A DNA stretch of 64,000 nucleotides from Incurvaria masculella (lineage: Eukaryota; Arthropoda; Insecta; Lepidoptera; Incurvariidae): contig OX335651.1 of the NCBI GenBank assembly GCA_946894095.1, forward strand, positions 11,740,501 through 11,804,500, read 5' to 3'. Below the pieces are notes generated by a model. It made no database searches. It had not been told where the DNA came from and saw only the letters and a list, made by a program, of their open reading frames with translations. Positions 31,813-43,119 of this stretch are shown here, one piece after another; position 1 is the first letter of the stretch, and each line of letters starts with the position of its first letter. A program made the position numbers and the translations under genes.

Positions 31813-32103
31813 ACTGGGCAAGTGCGAGTTGGACTCGCACACGAAGGGTTCCGTACTATGGTACAAGATTTACAGAAAAAATCACATTTTTTGTATGGGG
31901 ACCCCTTTTAATTTTGATTATTTTTTAATGTTACCTATTTATTGTTATAGCGGCAATATATATATATAATATATACTCTGTGAAAATTTCAGCCGCTTAT
32001 CTATTACGGTACATGAGATACAGCCCTGTGACAGACGGACGGACGGACAGCGGAGGCTTAGTAACAGGGTTCCGTTTTCACCCTTTGGGTACGGAACCCT
32101 AAA
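31813..32103 (+). repeat. GGAC-repeat element, full length
   Basis: From AACTGGGCAAGTGCGAGTTG (variant start) to GGGTACGGAACCCTAA, with only a short GGAC run and a (TA)n stretch at 31958-31973. Confidence 0.9.
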
Positions 32104-32189
32104 ATTGACCTCTTGTTTTCGAGGTGTCGCGAGTGACAGACCAATATTAGCTCTTTATATGAAAAATAACTTTTTAACAATCATTTTAA

Positions 32190-32285
32190 TCGCCAGGAGT
32201 ATCTGGCGACAGTATAGGTTCAAATCCTCGCCCCGTTCATGCACTATTTTCATTCTCTTTATGAGAATAAGTACAAAATAACTCA
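32190..32285 (+). repeat. SINE-A fragment with T-arm-like segment
   Basis: ATAGGTTCAAATCCTCGCCC is a box B plus T-arm as in 11311-11662, followed by GTTCATGCACTATTTTCATTC, the reverse complement of the GTGCATAAACGG and AGAAAGAG segment. Confidence 0.7.
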
Positions 32286-32420
32286 TTAAACTTATATCCA
32301 TGTTATACGGCCTTAAATATTTTGATATAAATCTTTAGAGGCTCATATCATGGATACCTATCCATAAGACAAGTAATCAGAAAAATCAAAACGTATGGAC
32401 GTAGCTCTTATTTGATTTAT

Positions 32421-32976
32421 TTAAGGTGGCCCATCCCGCTCAACTCCCCATACAAACGGGGAAAGAAGATCACGCACATGTTACTCGTCAGAGATCCCAA
32501 ATTTTCCTGAAAATAGCTTTATTTGATCGAACTAGATTTTTGATGACCGTTGCTATTGTAAAATTGTGTTTGGTTTCCAAGTTATAAGGTCCGAAAGTTA
32601 GGATTTTTCGCGCGTTTTATACAATAACTTTGGAGGTAGATTACGCAATGATAAAGTAAGAATATCTTAAAAAGATCAGTCATCAGACATAGCTTATTCA
32701 ATCAAGATTTATAATCTATTTGGTTTTTGTTAGAGATTTGACTACAGCGGTCGTGGTTGACTTTTAGCTATAAGTCGTTTTGTAATAAAAATTTTCGTAA
32801 TCATACACTATGCCAAATCATACACTATGCAAATTGTCTTTTTTGTGGACATGTTGCTTCTTCCTCATCACGGAGCCTGGCTTTTTCTTTGAAACAGAGA
32901 ATGTCCAAGAACGCAACAGCACGGTTTTGTACCGAGCCCGCGAATGAGTTCGTCCCGCCGGGTTGGGCCACCTTAA
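32421..32976 (+). mobile_element. TTAA-B element, complete (556 bp)
   Basis: TTAA at 32421-32424 and 32973-32976; ends GGTGGCCCATCCCGCTC and GCCGGGTTGGGCCACC, same orientation as 26820. The 84-aa and 68-aa frames in it are repeat sequence. Confidence 0.9.
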
Positions 32977-33014
32977 TGTGTAACATTTCAGAAAAATATT
33001 TCTTGATTTGACTA

Positions 33015-33143
33015 ACCCCTGTTTTCACCACCTCCAGTTACCTGAAATCCGATAGTTAACTTTCGGCTACATGCAATATTTGTATGATGTAACTGAAAGA
33101 TAACTTTGGGATTTTTGTAGCTGGAGGTGGTGGAACCGGGCGT
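33015..33143. mobile_element. MITE-D, palindromic (CACCACCTCCAG ends)
   Basis: CCCCTGTTTTCACCACCTCCAG on the left and CTGGAGGTGGTGGAACCGGGC on the right are near reverse complements, and AATCCGATAGTTAACTTTC pairs with GAAAGATAACTTTGGGATT further in. A TAA lies on both sides, a possible 3-bp target duplication. A relative lies at 43584-43715. Confidence 0.8.
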
Positions 33144-34060
33144 AAGGAAACAGGCACGAGCCATTGCATGGAACTCGATCACCTCATTATCCTCGTAAGT
33201 TTTACACAAGGAAACCATGTGTTGAAACTATGGTGCCGTGTACATTTGTAGATTCTGAACAGATTCTGAACAGGCGTAATAACCCGGACAAAGATATATA
33301 CTTTTTAAAATAAGAGGTGACCCACCGATTCTTTGTCGATATTTCTTATTTTTTTACTTGAAAAATAACATCAGGTTATTATTTTGAAGCTGTATGGAAA
33401 TTCGGGGAGTTTTTGAGTAAAATAAGACATTTCTACATTTTGCATAGAACAATGATGGTATACATAATTAATCAGTCAGTCCAATCAATAAGGGATAGCA
33501 TTTTTAACGAATAACTTGAAAAATACAAAAAAAACGTGTTTGTGAAATTTAAAAGAAACTTAATTATTAAAAGATGTTTAGTCATTCAATTGAAGCTAAC
33601 TGTTGATTGAAGAGATTGGTTTTGCCCAGAACAACCGTACTAAAGGTTCCATCGTGATACTCGCCGTGACATTGATTTCCTTAACGGTAGGCGTGGCGGA
33701 TTAGCTAAGGGGATTTCCGCTATCGATGTACGGGCCTTACCACGTTTTTATTTGATATCACCATCAGTCGTGACGCATAGGTTTACAGAGATACCCTCGA
33801 TCTATACCCCCGAGGGACTGTGGGAGAAGTAGAGCATTAGCCAGGAATCTACAGGAATTCTTTACTCTCTGCCAGCGCCATAATTGAACCAAAATTGAAA
33901 AGTGGGCACGAGATTTGAAGATTTTCAGCCGGTCAAGATTCAACAGTATTATTGAGTTTTGAATATTTTATTAGTTTAAATGTTAAGTGTGGCTTCTTCA
34001 AAATACAGATGGTTTTCCTTTATTTAAATTAAATTTAATTTTTTTTACACTATGTTACGT
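33144..34060. other. No gene recognised
   Basis: AT-rich, with no repeat I can name and no supported reading frame. Confidence 0.5.
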
Positions 34061-34061
34061 T

Positions 34062-34215
34062 AAAAACGGAATGATCCGCGGATTCGATCAACACTGTAAA
34101 GAAGAAACCGCAAATAAACTTTACGAGTTTTCCGTTCACATTAATTAAATACATACTTAGATCTAAATGCTACTGCCAAACAATTGGTAGAACAGTTTAA
34201 GGCAAAGAACAAGAA
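34062..34215 (+). repeat. Repeat paralogous and inverted to 38535-38700
   Basis: GATCCGCGGATTCGATCAAC, TAGATCTAAATGCTACTGCC, AAACAATTGGTAGAACAG and TTAAGGCAAAGAACAAGAACA each have a reverse-complement match in order at 38535-38700. Non-coding. Confidence 0.75.
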
Positions 34216-34254
34216 CAAAATAAACAGTCATTCTCAGTGCAAATTGATTAGAAA

Positions 34255-34628
34255 TATAGCTTAAATATGTAACTCTATGTGTGGGTTCCGGCACCTAAAG
34301 ATAATACGATTGGTCCCACTGCATTTATTCTCGTACATGTCGTAAGAGCCGACTAAGGAAATTGTCATTCGTGGTTCGAATTTCACGTATAACTGCAGGT
34401 CCCCTTCCCCTGCTAGGTGGTAGCCTTAATCACTCCCGAATTGAATGAACGATGGTCGAAGCGTTAGTGAAAGTTGTTTTGCATTTATTTCATTGTAGGC
34501 ACGCAATATAGGAAAGGTCTGGGTATGGCACCTAGTTCTCATGTGGTGTGTTGGGGTAACATAATGCCAGTAGGTGTGATATAAGGTATCTATATCCAGA
34601 TCCACATGTAAGAAGATATTTTAGGATG
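34255..34628 (+). repeat. SINE-A copy
   Basis: GTGGTTCGAATTTCACG, CAGGTCCCCTTCCCCTGCTA, GATGGTCGAAGCG, GGAAAGGTCTGGGTATGGCA and CACCTAGTTCTCATG are in reversed SINE-A order. Diverged. From 34629 to 35077 there is no supported feature; see the rejected frame at 34794. Confidence 0.75.
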
Positions 34629-35077
34629 TAATCTTATTCTTTGTGAGAAGTGTCAAATGCATAATTATTTTAACACTATGGTAGAAAAAAAAATTCGAAT
34701 CTAGAATAATTACAAACCGGATAACACTGCAATTAATGTCTAGATACCAGTCTACAATAGAGTGATGTGACCTAGACTAAAGCGACAAAAAGAATGCGTG
34801 CTGGATTCCCGTCAGCCAACACACATGCAATGGCCGACGCGTCTTATCTAGATTCATTTTTTCAGCTCACGTATCGTTGTCTGCGTGCAAGCCTATCTCA
34901 AAACGGGCTCATCGCAAGCGCGTGGGTAGAAATTGCTAGATGGAGAAGTAAGCTGTCTGACATTTACGGCAGCACCCAGGCATTCACCTGTGCTACCTAC
35001 TTTACTGCCCAATACATCGAGTGCTTAACAAGAAACAGCGAAGGAAAACCCACTCGTAAGATCGGGCACACAATGTC

Positions 35078-35205
35078 TTAAGGGCCTGGTACTAGCCAAA
35101 TCGCAAAGTTAGACGAGGCACCCCAAGTAAACTAACTAAGTCTGACGATTATAAGTGTCATCCTTACAATATATGATTCCTTGTCTAGGAATCGAATGAT
35201 TTTCG
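35078..35205 (+). mobile_element. TTAA-A element, partial left-end copy
   Basis: The first 128 bases (including TTAA) of the adjacent full element, apparently without differences. The copy ends exactly where an internal TTAA occurs in the full element (35334-35337). Confidence 0.9.
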
Positions 35206-35685
35206 TTAAGGGCCTGGTACTAGCCAAATCGCAAAGTTAGACGAGGCACCCCAAGTAAACTAACTAAGTCTGACGATTATAAGTGTCATCCTTACAATAT
35301 ATGATTCCTTGTCTAGGAATCGAATGATTTTCGTTAATGTATGTTTCCTTTTTCTATACAAAATACATTGCGGAAACGGTGTCCATTTCCGAACTTTTTT
35401 GACTAAATGTAGAAATCTAAAAGCAAATGGAATTTTTTGTTTATGCATATATGCTGTTTTTGCTTATATCTAGAAATCGAATGACTTTCAGATTTCTAAT
35501 GATAAAAATCAACTTTTTTTATTTTTATTATTATCTAAATAAATGATGGAATAAAAAAATATTGACAATCCATTATCAGTCTGGAGTTCTATTTGGATTT
35601 GCTGAAGCGTTTCACTACATATTATTACATTTGTTAAAAAGTGCATTTGTATGGCGCGAGTAGTTGGCTAGTCCTAGCGCCTTAA
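35206..35685 (+). mobile_element. TTAA-A element, complete (480 bp)
   Basis: TTAA at 35206-35209 and 35682-35685. The inverted ends are GGGCCTGGTACTAGCCAA and, read inward from the right, GGCGCTAGGACTAGCCAA. A nearly identical inverted copy is at 48590-49068. Both carry the same 62-aa minus-sense frame relative to this orientation, differing at one residue. This is expected from recent copies and no domain is recognised. It is non-autonomous and piggyBac-like by target site. Confidence 0.9.
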
Positions 35686-35844
35686 CTCAACCGGTCGATG
35701 ACCTTACTATACGCCTAACACTTGACACGCTCATTTGAGTTGATATGGTCTCCAATTTATGATTAGGATATAGGTTATTAGTAGACATCGGATTATATGC
35801 CCTATCAAAATGCCAAAATATGCATGCAATATGCACTAAAAAAA

Positions 35845-36152
35845 CCGGCCAAGTGCGAGTCGGACTCGCACACAAAGGGTTCCGTACCATCGTAAAAAAT
35901 AAAACAAAAAAATCCCATTTTTTGTATGGGAGCCCCCTTTAATTTTAATTATTTTTTAATCTTACCTATTTGTTGTTATAGCGGCAAAATAAATACACAC
36001 TCTGTGAAAATTTCAGCTGTCTACCTGTTACGGTTACTGAGATACAGCCCTGTGACAGACGGACAGACGGACGGACGGAAGGACGGACGGACGGACAGCG
36101 GAGGCTTAGTAATAGGGTTCCGTTTTCACCCTTTGGGTACGGAACCCTAAAA
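35845..36152 (+). repeat. GGAC-repeat element nested in the hAT element
   Basis: Complete, AACCGGCCAAGTGCGAGTCG to GGGTACGGAACCCTAA, very close to 15325-15633. It lies within the hAT element and so is younger than it. Confidence 0.9.
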
Positions 36153-36218
36153 AGGGCGAAATATGCAATAAATATGCACTATCAAAAAACCATTTCTTAT
36201 TGGAATTTACGTTGATTT

Positions 36219-36584
36219 TCACATTATTAAACTACAAATTATGCACAATAAATTATAACCTATTTTATTTATTATAATTCTTATGACAATAAACAACAAT
36301 ATATTTTTCGAGATTTTATGGAGCAAAATTATGACATTTGCACTTAATATTAATTTATAGGCTGAAAATGAGCTTTCGACGTCAACTGACGTTACCGGAC
36401 AGAACTTGAAAGTTGGCGCCATTTCTGTAGAGACCTCTTCAGGCAGAGTTTGTCCGGTGTCGTTAATAAATGCGTCAATTTTCTTTATTCCTTCAAGAAC
36501 GGGGTTTTTATAAAAAACTGCATTTAATATGTCACTAAACTTTTGCGATAGTGAACTCGGAAGGGCATTAATCTGTTCAATCAT
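36219..36584 (-). pseudogene. hAT transposase C-terminal (dimerisation) domain, broken
   Basis: The frame reads EVSTEMAPTFKFCPVTSVDVE followed by SSFSAYKLILSAN. This matches the hAT C-terminal dimerisation signature (a hydrophobic-P-x-T-S-x-D-V-E-R-x-F-S block), needed for transposase multimer assembly in the nucleus. The usual arginine after E is serine here. Just after LSAN, near 36337, a one-base loss shifts the frame. The expected continuation (NLEKYIVVYC-like) is found in the next frame, with an in-frame TAA at 36318-36316. The DNA-binding zinc finger and catalytic core are missing. It belongs with the 19-bp repeats of the surrounding element and cannot make a working transposase. Confidence 0.85.
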
Positions 36585-36792
36585 TTTTTATAATATTTCC
36601 AAGGACTTTTACAGGGGAAGGTTTTCAGTTTCTAGTTTCTTAATTGCATCGGGTATTATAAAATATATTTCTTAAATGAATGACATGCCTAACACGTAAA
36701 ACTACTGAATTATGCAACGCCATAAAAGTATACTTACATACATTTGCATATGCAAATATGCAAATGCATATAATCCGATGTCTAGTTATTAG

Positions 36793-36954
36793 TGTTGCAC
36801 TAAAAACAATGATGTGCAACAGTATTAGCTATTCATGTCAGATACATGAAAAATCACAGAGAAAGACCCTACATCCATTCGAAGTTTGAGCAACTCTGCA
36901 TTCTGGGATACCTGGGAGTTTTCAACGAGACGGACTGCACGAACGTGTATTAAG
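36793..36954. other. Flank of the hAT element, unassigned
   Basis: No feature beyond GTATTAGCTATTCATGTC at 36820, resembling the SINE-A end. Confidence 0.3.
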
Positions 36955-37330
36955 GTCGGCCCGTAAGCATCAGAACATTTCGCCTCCTATACCAACGTAG
37001 TTTACTAATAATTTGAAAACTACTGTTATAACTTACTTGATATTTGGTATCTAATATTAAGCTACAAATATCTGTGTCTGCATGTCTTTGTTTTTTCGGT
37101 AAATGTATTCTGGTTCAAACCACAGAGAAAATAAAATTCGTATGAAGATTTTCTTTTTGCTTTCATTTTATTCTGTTTGGATTTTTCAAAAAAACAAAAG
37201 CGTGCAGACACAGATATGTGTTACCTGATATTAGATATTAAATATCAATTTAATTGGTATAGCGGTTTTCAGATGATTAGTAAACTACGTTTGTATGGGG
37301 AGCATAGCTACGGGCCGTTCTTGAGAATTC
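36955..37330. mobile_element. Foldback element (GGCCCGTA ... TACGGGCC)
   Basis: TTAAGGTCGGCCCGTAAGC on the left faces AGCTACGGGCCGTTCTTGA on the right; inner arms ACAAATATCTGTGTCTGCA and GTGCAGACACAGATATGTG also pair. Almost the whole 375 bases can fold. Relatives at 23900 and 55625. The 71-aa frame in it is not a gene. Confidence 0.8.
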
Positions 37331-37399
37331 TCCTACTCACTAAGATTTTCTTCGTGAAAAGAAGACAGGCATTATTGTCTCCGTTAGGGTGACTGTCCA

Positions 37400-37428
37400 A
37401 AACGAAATTGACCTGAGCAGAGCCGGAA
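37400..37428 (+). repeat. Helitron-like 3' end fragment
   Basis: GACCTGAGCAGAGCCGGAAACTAG and T resembles the hairpin-CTAG-T end of 23851, without a matching 5' end. Confidence 0.4.
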
Positions 37429-37436
37429 ACTAGTAC

Positions 37437-37556
37437 ATATACAGAATGTTCGGCATTTTACAATGTTTTTGCATGTAAGTGGGGTAATTGCAAGGTTTAT
37501 ATACTTAGACTGAATAAAATAATGGTCGGTCGATATGCCGAACAACCTGTAGATAA
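37437..37556. mobile_element. Short inverted-repeat element (MITE)
   Basis: ATACAGAATGTTCGGCATTTT on the left and ATATGCCGAACAACCTGTAGAT on the right are imperfect inverted copies about 80 bases apart. Confidence 0.7.
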
Positions 37557-37604
37557 TCCTTTACGAAATTATATTACTATCCGATTTTGTTTTATCTAAC
37601 TGGG

Positions 37605-37835
37605 AACTAGGTGCCATGCCACAACCACTTATATTGCTCGGCTACATTGAACTGGATGGAAAAACACGGACAATTTTCATTGCCGCTTCGGCCATCGTTC
37701 ATTCAATGCAGTAAGTAAGGAAGACCTACAGTTTTACGTGGAATCCGAACCACGGCCAGCCTCAACAGTTGAAAACGGTCACCCATCCAGAACCCAACCG
37801 CGCTCAGAGATGCTTCACCAAGCTTATCGAATCGC
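37605..37835 (-). repeat. SINE-A copy, variant right end
   Basis: ACTAGGTGCCATGCCAC, TTGAACTGGATGGAAAAAC, TTCATTGCCGCTTCGGCC, AATCCGAACCACGGCCAGCC and AAACGGTCACCCATCCAGAA match 13160-13536 closely. The CATGGATGGC end is missing. Confidence 0.85.
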
Positions 37836-37837
37836 AA

Positions 37838-38100
37838 GGTGTCGCGCCTGTGCTTCCCGTGTTGCCTCTTGCCACCGCGGAGGAGTGTGCGCTGCGCTCG
37901 GTGCGTGCGTGCGAGCGCACCGTTCGCCGCTCCACGTCTCATTAATCAGAGCGACAGCTCCAGGTCCCTCCGCTCTCAGCCACAATCCGCGCGTCCTCAC
38001 CGCGCTAATGGGCTAGGCACTTGGCGCGGGAGCCGCCTCGAGTGCATTTTACACCGAACCGAGGTGTTCGATGGACGCCTCAAGTCCTGCCTGTAGTCCC
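37838..38100. other. CpG-rich patch
   Basis: CTTGCCACCGCGGAGGAGTG, GCGTGCGTGCGAGCGCACCG and CACCGCGCTAATGGGC. Three overlapping frames (92, 85 and 79 aa) on both strands are composition effects. Nothing definite in 38101-38530. Confidence 0.35.
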
Positions 38101-38534
38101 AGTTGTCACCTGAATAGGCGCTTGCGCCAAACCGATCGACTGGCGTTTTCAAATGTGTGGAGAAATTGAGGAGCGCGCGCAGTGGGCGTTAAGCGAACTA
38201 ACATTTGCGAGTCCGAGTTTGATTTGACAGCTTACTCACCGTCGGCGTAAATACGTCGACGTTGCCGTTCACGCCGACTCCGCGTTTTCATACAAATCGG
38301 AAGTCCGAGTTTGACTTTGACAGCTTGAAAAAGTAAAACCACAGAATAAGTAGTAAACATTTGTATGGGGTTTGATGTTTTTACGTAACTTCGAAGTATC
38401 GTAAACCCCAATTTAGGTGAGAACTCAGACTGACCACTCAGGAGGTAAAATGGATATTCCGACATCGATATCGTCTCCCATACTATAGTACCGGCTCCAC
38501 TCGGGTGGAGCAACGGAGAGTTGCTGTTTCTATT

Positions 38535-38700
38535 GTTCTTTGTTCTTTGCCTTAATCTGTTCTGCCAAAGAATTGTTTGGCAGTAGCATTTAGATCTAAG
38601 TATGTATTTCATAATTTTGGACGGAAAATATTTTATGTAAACCCGTGAAGTTTCTTTGCGGGTTGTTCTTTACTGGGTTGATCGAATCCGCGGATCTTTG
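38535..38700 (-). repeat. Repeat paralogous and inverted to 34062-34215
   Basis: TGTTCTTTGCCTTAATCTG, GGCAGTAGCATTTAGATC and GTTGATCGAATCCGCGGATC match the other copy in reverse. About 25 extra bases lie inside this copy. Confidence 0.75.
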
Positions 38701-40925
38701 TGACGTTACTTGTTGTAGTTTGACTACCAAAAAGTTTAAATAAATAAATGAAATGAAATGTCGGGACAATAGCGCAACCTGTCAGGTTTCAAAATCCTAT
38801 CTTTCAAGCTGGAACCAACCATACACATTTACAGAAATTAATTTAAATCGCTTGGAGAAAAGCGTGTAAGAAAATAGTGACAGGTAATTGTTATGTATTG
38901 ATATTATAACACAAGTAAGTATGCAGAATGAACCGCCCGTGCTTTTTAATGAACCATGTAATCTGAATACGACATAAAAACAATTTGAAGAAAATAAATA
39001 GTTAGTTAATTCAACTAAAAACTGTTCGTAAAAGTGATAGAGGACGCTATGTTTGCTAGATGTAGTGCATGAAACCAATTTTGACTGCATCACTGCATTA
39101 GCGCATGTGCGAGACGCGTGAAACTTGTTTGTCAATTAGAGATAGACGTGCTCCCAATTCTAGAAGTCATTAATAGTAAAATCTCGGAATATAGTGAACG
39201 GATTTCGTTGAAACTTTCAGGGTTCGCCCATTTGGGGGCACTATCCAAGATTAAAAAAAAAAGAGGGTGGGTGCTCGTTTACACCCTTTATGTTGTACAC
39301 TTACAATTATCTCCAAGATCAATGCTAATAAAAGCATTCCAGAAATAAGTTGATAATCAATTCATCAAATGTTTGGCAAAATATGTTGTTTAAGAAAATG
39401 GTGTTAATTTAAAAAATATTTGAACATAAATAAGATTTAAAATGGCTGCTACTGTGAGTAACACGTAGTTCGTAACTGGTATTTTCATATGCAATGTGCC
39501 CCATGCGGAAACACTTCAAATAATCAATTTATTCGATTGAAAGTTGAACTTAAGAAAGTTAATTAGGGATTTTTGCCAACCGTACTGTAAGGCACAGAGA
39601 AGCCGTATTTAAAAAAGCAAGTAGGTGACAATTTTTTTTTCAAATTTAAGTTTACTATTTTTTATATCTATAGTGACTGGAAAAGCTTATCTGAAGCACC
39701 TACCCTCAACGAGTTCGTACTTGATATATCGTTCCGTCACGCCCAGACTAGTCCAGGGTGAGAATAAATTACTACTTATTTCTACAACATCGTGTTCAAT
39801 TAAAGCACGCAATTCGCATGCGCGTAGTTGCCTACTGAACGTAGTAGACAATTTAATTAAATGACGACGTTTTTGTAGTAAACTCAAGTATTAAGATTAG
39901 TCGTGAGAAAATAATAGTTACAGAGTTCTTACAGATTGATGGTACAGTTACTGTAAGCTTGAAGTCGTTCTTTATGAAACTGGGAATGGATGGCTAATAC
40001 CTGCCTGTCAAAAATGTCGTGGTTTTAGCACCTATGGTCTCTTAAGAAACATAGCAAGATTGTTAATAACAACAGTTTAACAGGTTTTTAAATATGTAAT
40101 TATTGATATTACCAAATACAGTCTAAGCTAGATTTGTAAACAAAATATTTACTCATGAGGCTCCTTATTTCGCACTTTTATTGTCAATGTTCATATTAAT
40201 CCAAAAAAGTAGTTTACATTTTGTTTTTATTATCAGGATAACATATTATTTTTAATCAGGACGTTACCGTTTTTTCTAATGATTTAAGCAGCGAAATCAT
40301 TGAAATAATTTTACTACATTATATTATTTATTATTTCAAAATGACTTTTGAGAAATAAGCCGGGGGATAAATGGAAATCATAATAAAATACACTTTTCAT
40401 AAATGTCCAAACACAATTAATAACACAGGATCAATCAGCATACAATCGAAGCCGCATATATAACCACAGTCCTGCACAATAATTGCGTTGGCTATCGACA
40501 AGAAGCCTAACAAATGCATAATTTATAATAAATATATTTAATGCGTGCATCACGCGAACCTTACCCTATTGCGGCCCCAATATACACACGTTTATATAGC
40601 CATGCAGCTTATATATTATAGAGTAAATAAGAGCTATATGCACTCTTAGCACCGTCAACTATGAGTCTGTGTTTATAGAATATATATTCCCTGCGTGTGG
40701 TTTAGGGCATTGACCGTTATTTAACGGTCACAACGCATTATTTTTACGATACGAAATGGGTTTTTGTAATGACGTATCCGTGACTGTGCATCGCTATCCG
40801 TTATTCGGTTTACGACGGTAAACTTCAAAATAAAAATGGGAAAATGGATCAGTTTCAATGGGACATTGACTTTTCTTCCGTATTTTCCCCAATGATAATA
40901 TGACTTTACATTCAAAATAATAATT
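38701..40925. other. AT-rich stretch without a gene
   Basis: No transposon family is recognised except a SINE-A-like GGGAATGGATGGCTAATACC at 39984. Minus frame 38797-39135 (112 aa) and plus frame 39118-39348 show no domain. At 40430-40740 the sequence is low in known repeats and has many TAAT and ATAAA words, so a conserved regulatory element is conceivable. Confidence 0.4.
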
Positions 40926-40929
40926 ATAC

Positions 40930-41045
40930 AGACGTAGTCAGAGTGAACCTGTCAAAACTTAGTACGAAATTAACAACGGACTAACCGTACAAAAAACGGT
41001 TTAGTTCGACCTTAATACGCGTACTAAAATTAGTCCGCCCACCCT
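40930..41045. repeat. Short repeat shared with the insertion at 30388-30485
   Basis: GAACCTGTCAAAACTTAGTACG and then TTAACAACGGACTAACCGTAC match 30395-30480 with a few changes. The ends (TAGTCAGAGTGAACC and AATTAGTCCGCCCACCC) are not clear inverted repeats. Confidence 0.65.
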
Positions 41046-43115
41046 GAAGACGACTGTTCGAGTTTTATTAAATTGCTATAAACGTATGAGATTCTGAGGG
41101 ATGAATACAATTTTCAGGATCCTTTCCTTGAATATTTTCAAAGTAGCAACGTTTTTAGTTTTCTTGAAATTAATACGTGGATGATTAATGATTATTTTTA
41201 ACAAATTAAATTGTATTTCTTAGCCCATTTAATTTTTTAGCTTTGAAATCGGCAGGATGCTTCACATACAGGTGATTTTTTGCCAAATCCGCAAATAAAA
41301 AAAATGCAAAAAACATTCAAATACGGATTTCTTATAAAAACTAAAAACAAAAAATTGTCCAAGAGCTTCCAAGATCTTATTTTTTTTTTCCACTAGCGCC
41401 TTGCTGTCTGATTGTCAATGAATTTTTGGACATCGGTCTTTCTGTTCGTGATTAGTCAATGTTTGATTTTATTAGGTTAAAAAAAACGCACGCATACCAC
41501 TCATTGCAGAAGAAAATGTATGCCGAAATGAAATTTGTATTTGATTGAGAGTTTTCGATATTAAAATAAAAATAAACATCATATCACGGGTGTCATTTCT
41601 GACTAGTGTCAACCTCGTTTCGCCTGGCGATGTTTAACGTACACCACGGTGATGAGCCTATTACTGTGTGGTTCCTATTCCCCTGCTTATCCTCGGAACT
41701 GTTTTACCAGACACAAATATATTATATGATTCATCACTAATCATCTCGGAATAGACAAGAAACAATTAAACCTATGCTCACTTGATAATCTTCAAATAAA
41801 ATGGACTCGAATCGAATCGAGCCCCTACCGCAAACACACTGAACTTCTGGATCACTCGATTCACTGATTGTCAAAACTACAAATCGCCATTTGGAAACAT
41901 CATCAATCGCAATTTGTCGCCATTTTGTTCAATTCCTAATTTTAGTCGAGTAACCTTATATTCCGCTTGTATTAGAAGTATTTTCCGACAGCTAGAAATA
42001 GGTACTGGAGCAGGTAATAGCGATGGGGAAATGAATTATTAATTAGTAAGGCATTTCACGGTAAGTACCAATGTCAGGAATTGTGCTGCAATTGCGTTAC
42101 GGGTCACAGCACTAGCTGTCTATAGTTCAAGAGCTCAAGAGTCCTTTTAAGTGTGCGATGATGAATATATCCAGGGTTGCCAACATTTCCAGCCGCCATA
42201 ACCGGACACAACATTTATTCTTCATTTATTTCTGGAATTTTACATGTTTGGAATTATAAATTCGAAAAATCTAATTGGCAATGAGAATTTCTTGGTTTCC
42301 AAATAATTCAATAAAGTCATGGTCGAATATGGGAAACTGGCAAGGCTTCTTGCTTCTTCGTTAATGTGTTGTAACCTTTGTTATTGGAATTTGAAATTGG
42401 AAAAAATCCAGTCTGACCGGACAAATGGCACACCCTGACAAAAACAATTCATTCCAAAACCCAATTGTCCGGTCGAAAACGGGACGGTTGGGAACCCTGA
42501 ATTTACATAGAAACTACAGAAATAAAAAATAATACGCTCACATGCGCAACGGGCTGCGTGTCGGACCGAGAAAACAAACGCAGTTTCGGTGCGTGCGCAC
42601 TCGAGGCGACAAGGACGCACAAGGACGGAGGCCTAAAATAGGTTTGCTAATCTAATGCGATATACGCAAACTACTTACTATGAGTATATGGTGTTTTAGA
42701 TTCGTATTGCGATTTGTGACAGCGCGTCGGTCTAAAATGCAACACAATGCTGATTCTGGAGTGTCACTGGGCACCCGAAGCTAGTAACTTTTCAATGCAT
42801 AAAGGAACTATAGCTGGATGGGTAATGATAGTAAAGAGACAGAGAAAGAGCAGTATCCTCTATTCAGTCTGTGGTAAAGAGGAACGGCGAAGAGAGTAGT
42901 CAGTACAATATCGGTAGAACCACACCTGATCGTACCTTTTGGTTGCCGGTCACAGGAAAGAACCAAGAAGTTACATGGCACTAAATGACAATCTTTGGAA
43001 AACTGTTGGTAGGCTCCCATATCTCGATTTTAATTTAATTATTGTTGCATTTAACCTATACCTTACCTACGGAAAATGTATGGGAACGCAACAGCCACCG
43101 CTCTACCCCTGTGCT
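41046..43115. other. No gene recognised; CpG-rich spot at 42535-42620
   Basis: AT-rich. A short CpG-rich segment (CATGCGCAACGGGCTGCGTG) lies near 42540. Minus frames of 79 and 70 aa (42381-42620 and 42808-43020) are not recognised. Confidence 0.4.
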
Positions 43116-43119
43116 AATT

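Larger units (their letters stand above)
35782..36784 (-). mobile_element. Decayed hAT transposon with perfect ends
   Basis: TAGACATCGGATTATATGC (35782-35800) is repeated as its exact reverse complement at 36766-36784, and GTTATTAG flanks both ends (35774-35781 and 36785-36792). Terminal inverted repeats plus an 8-bp duplication are the hAT superfamily signature. Sub-terminal ATATGCATGCAATATGCAC-type words lie inside both ends. It retains only the C-terminal transposase region (next entries) and hosts a GGAC-repeat element, so it is an internally deleted copy of about 700 bp plus the 300-bp insert. Confidence 0.9.

Noticed and set aside
34794..35081. 95-aa plus-strand frame (starts MRAGFPSANTHAMADA) as a gene
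   Set aside because: Composition is protein-like, but no domain or family is recognised, and it stops only because it runs into the TTAA-A element. One uninterrupted 95-codon frame is not strong evidence in this much DNA.
35260..35448. 62-aa frame of the TTAA-A element as a transposase remnant
   Set aside because: Conserved between two copies only because the copies are nearly identical. No catalytic motif, and far too short for a piggyBac transposase.
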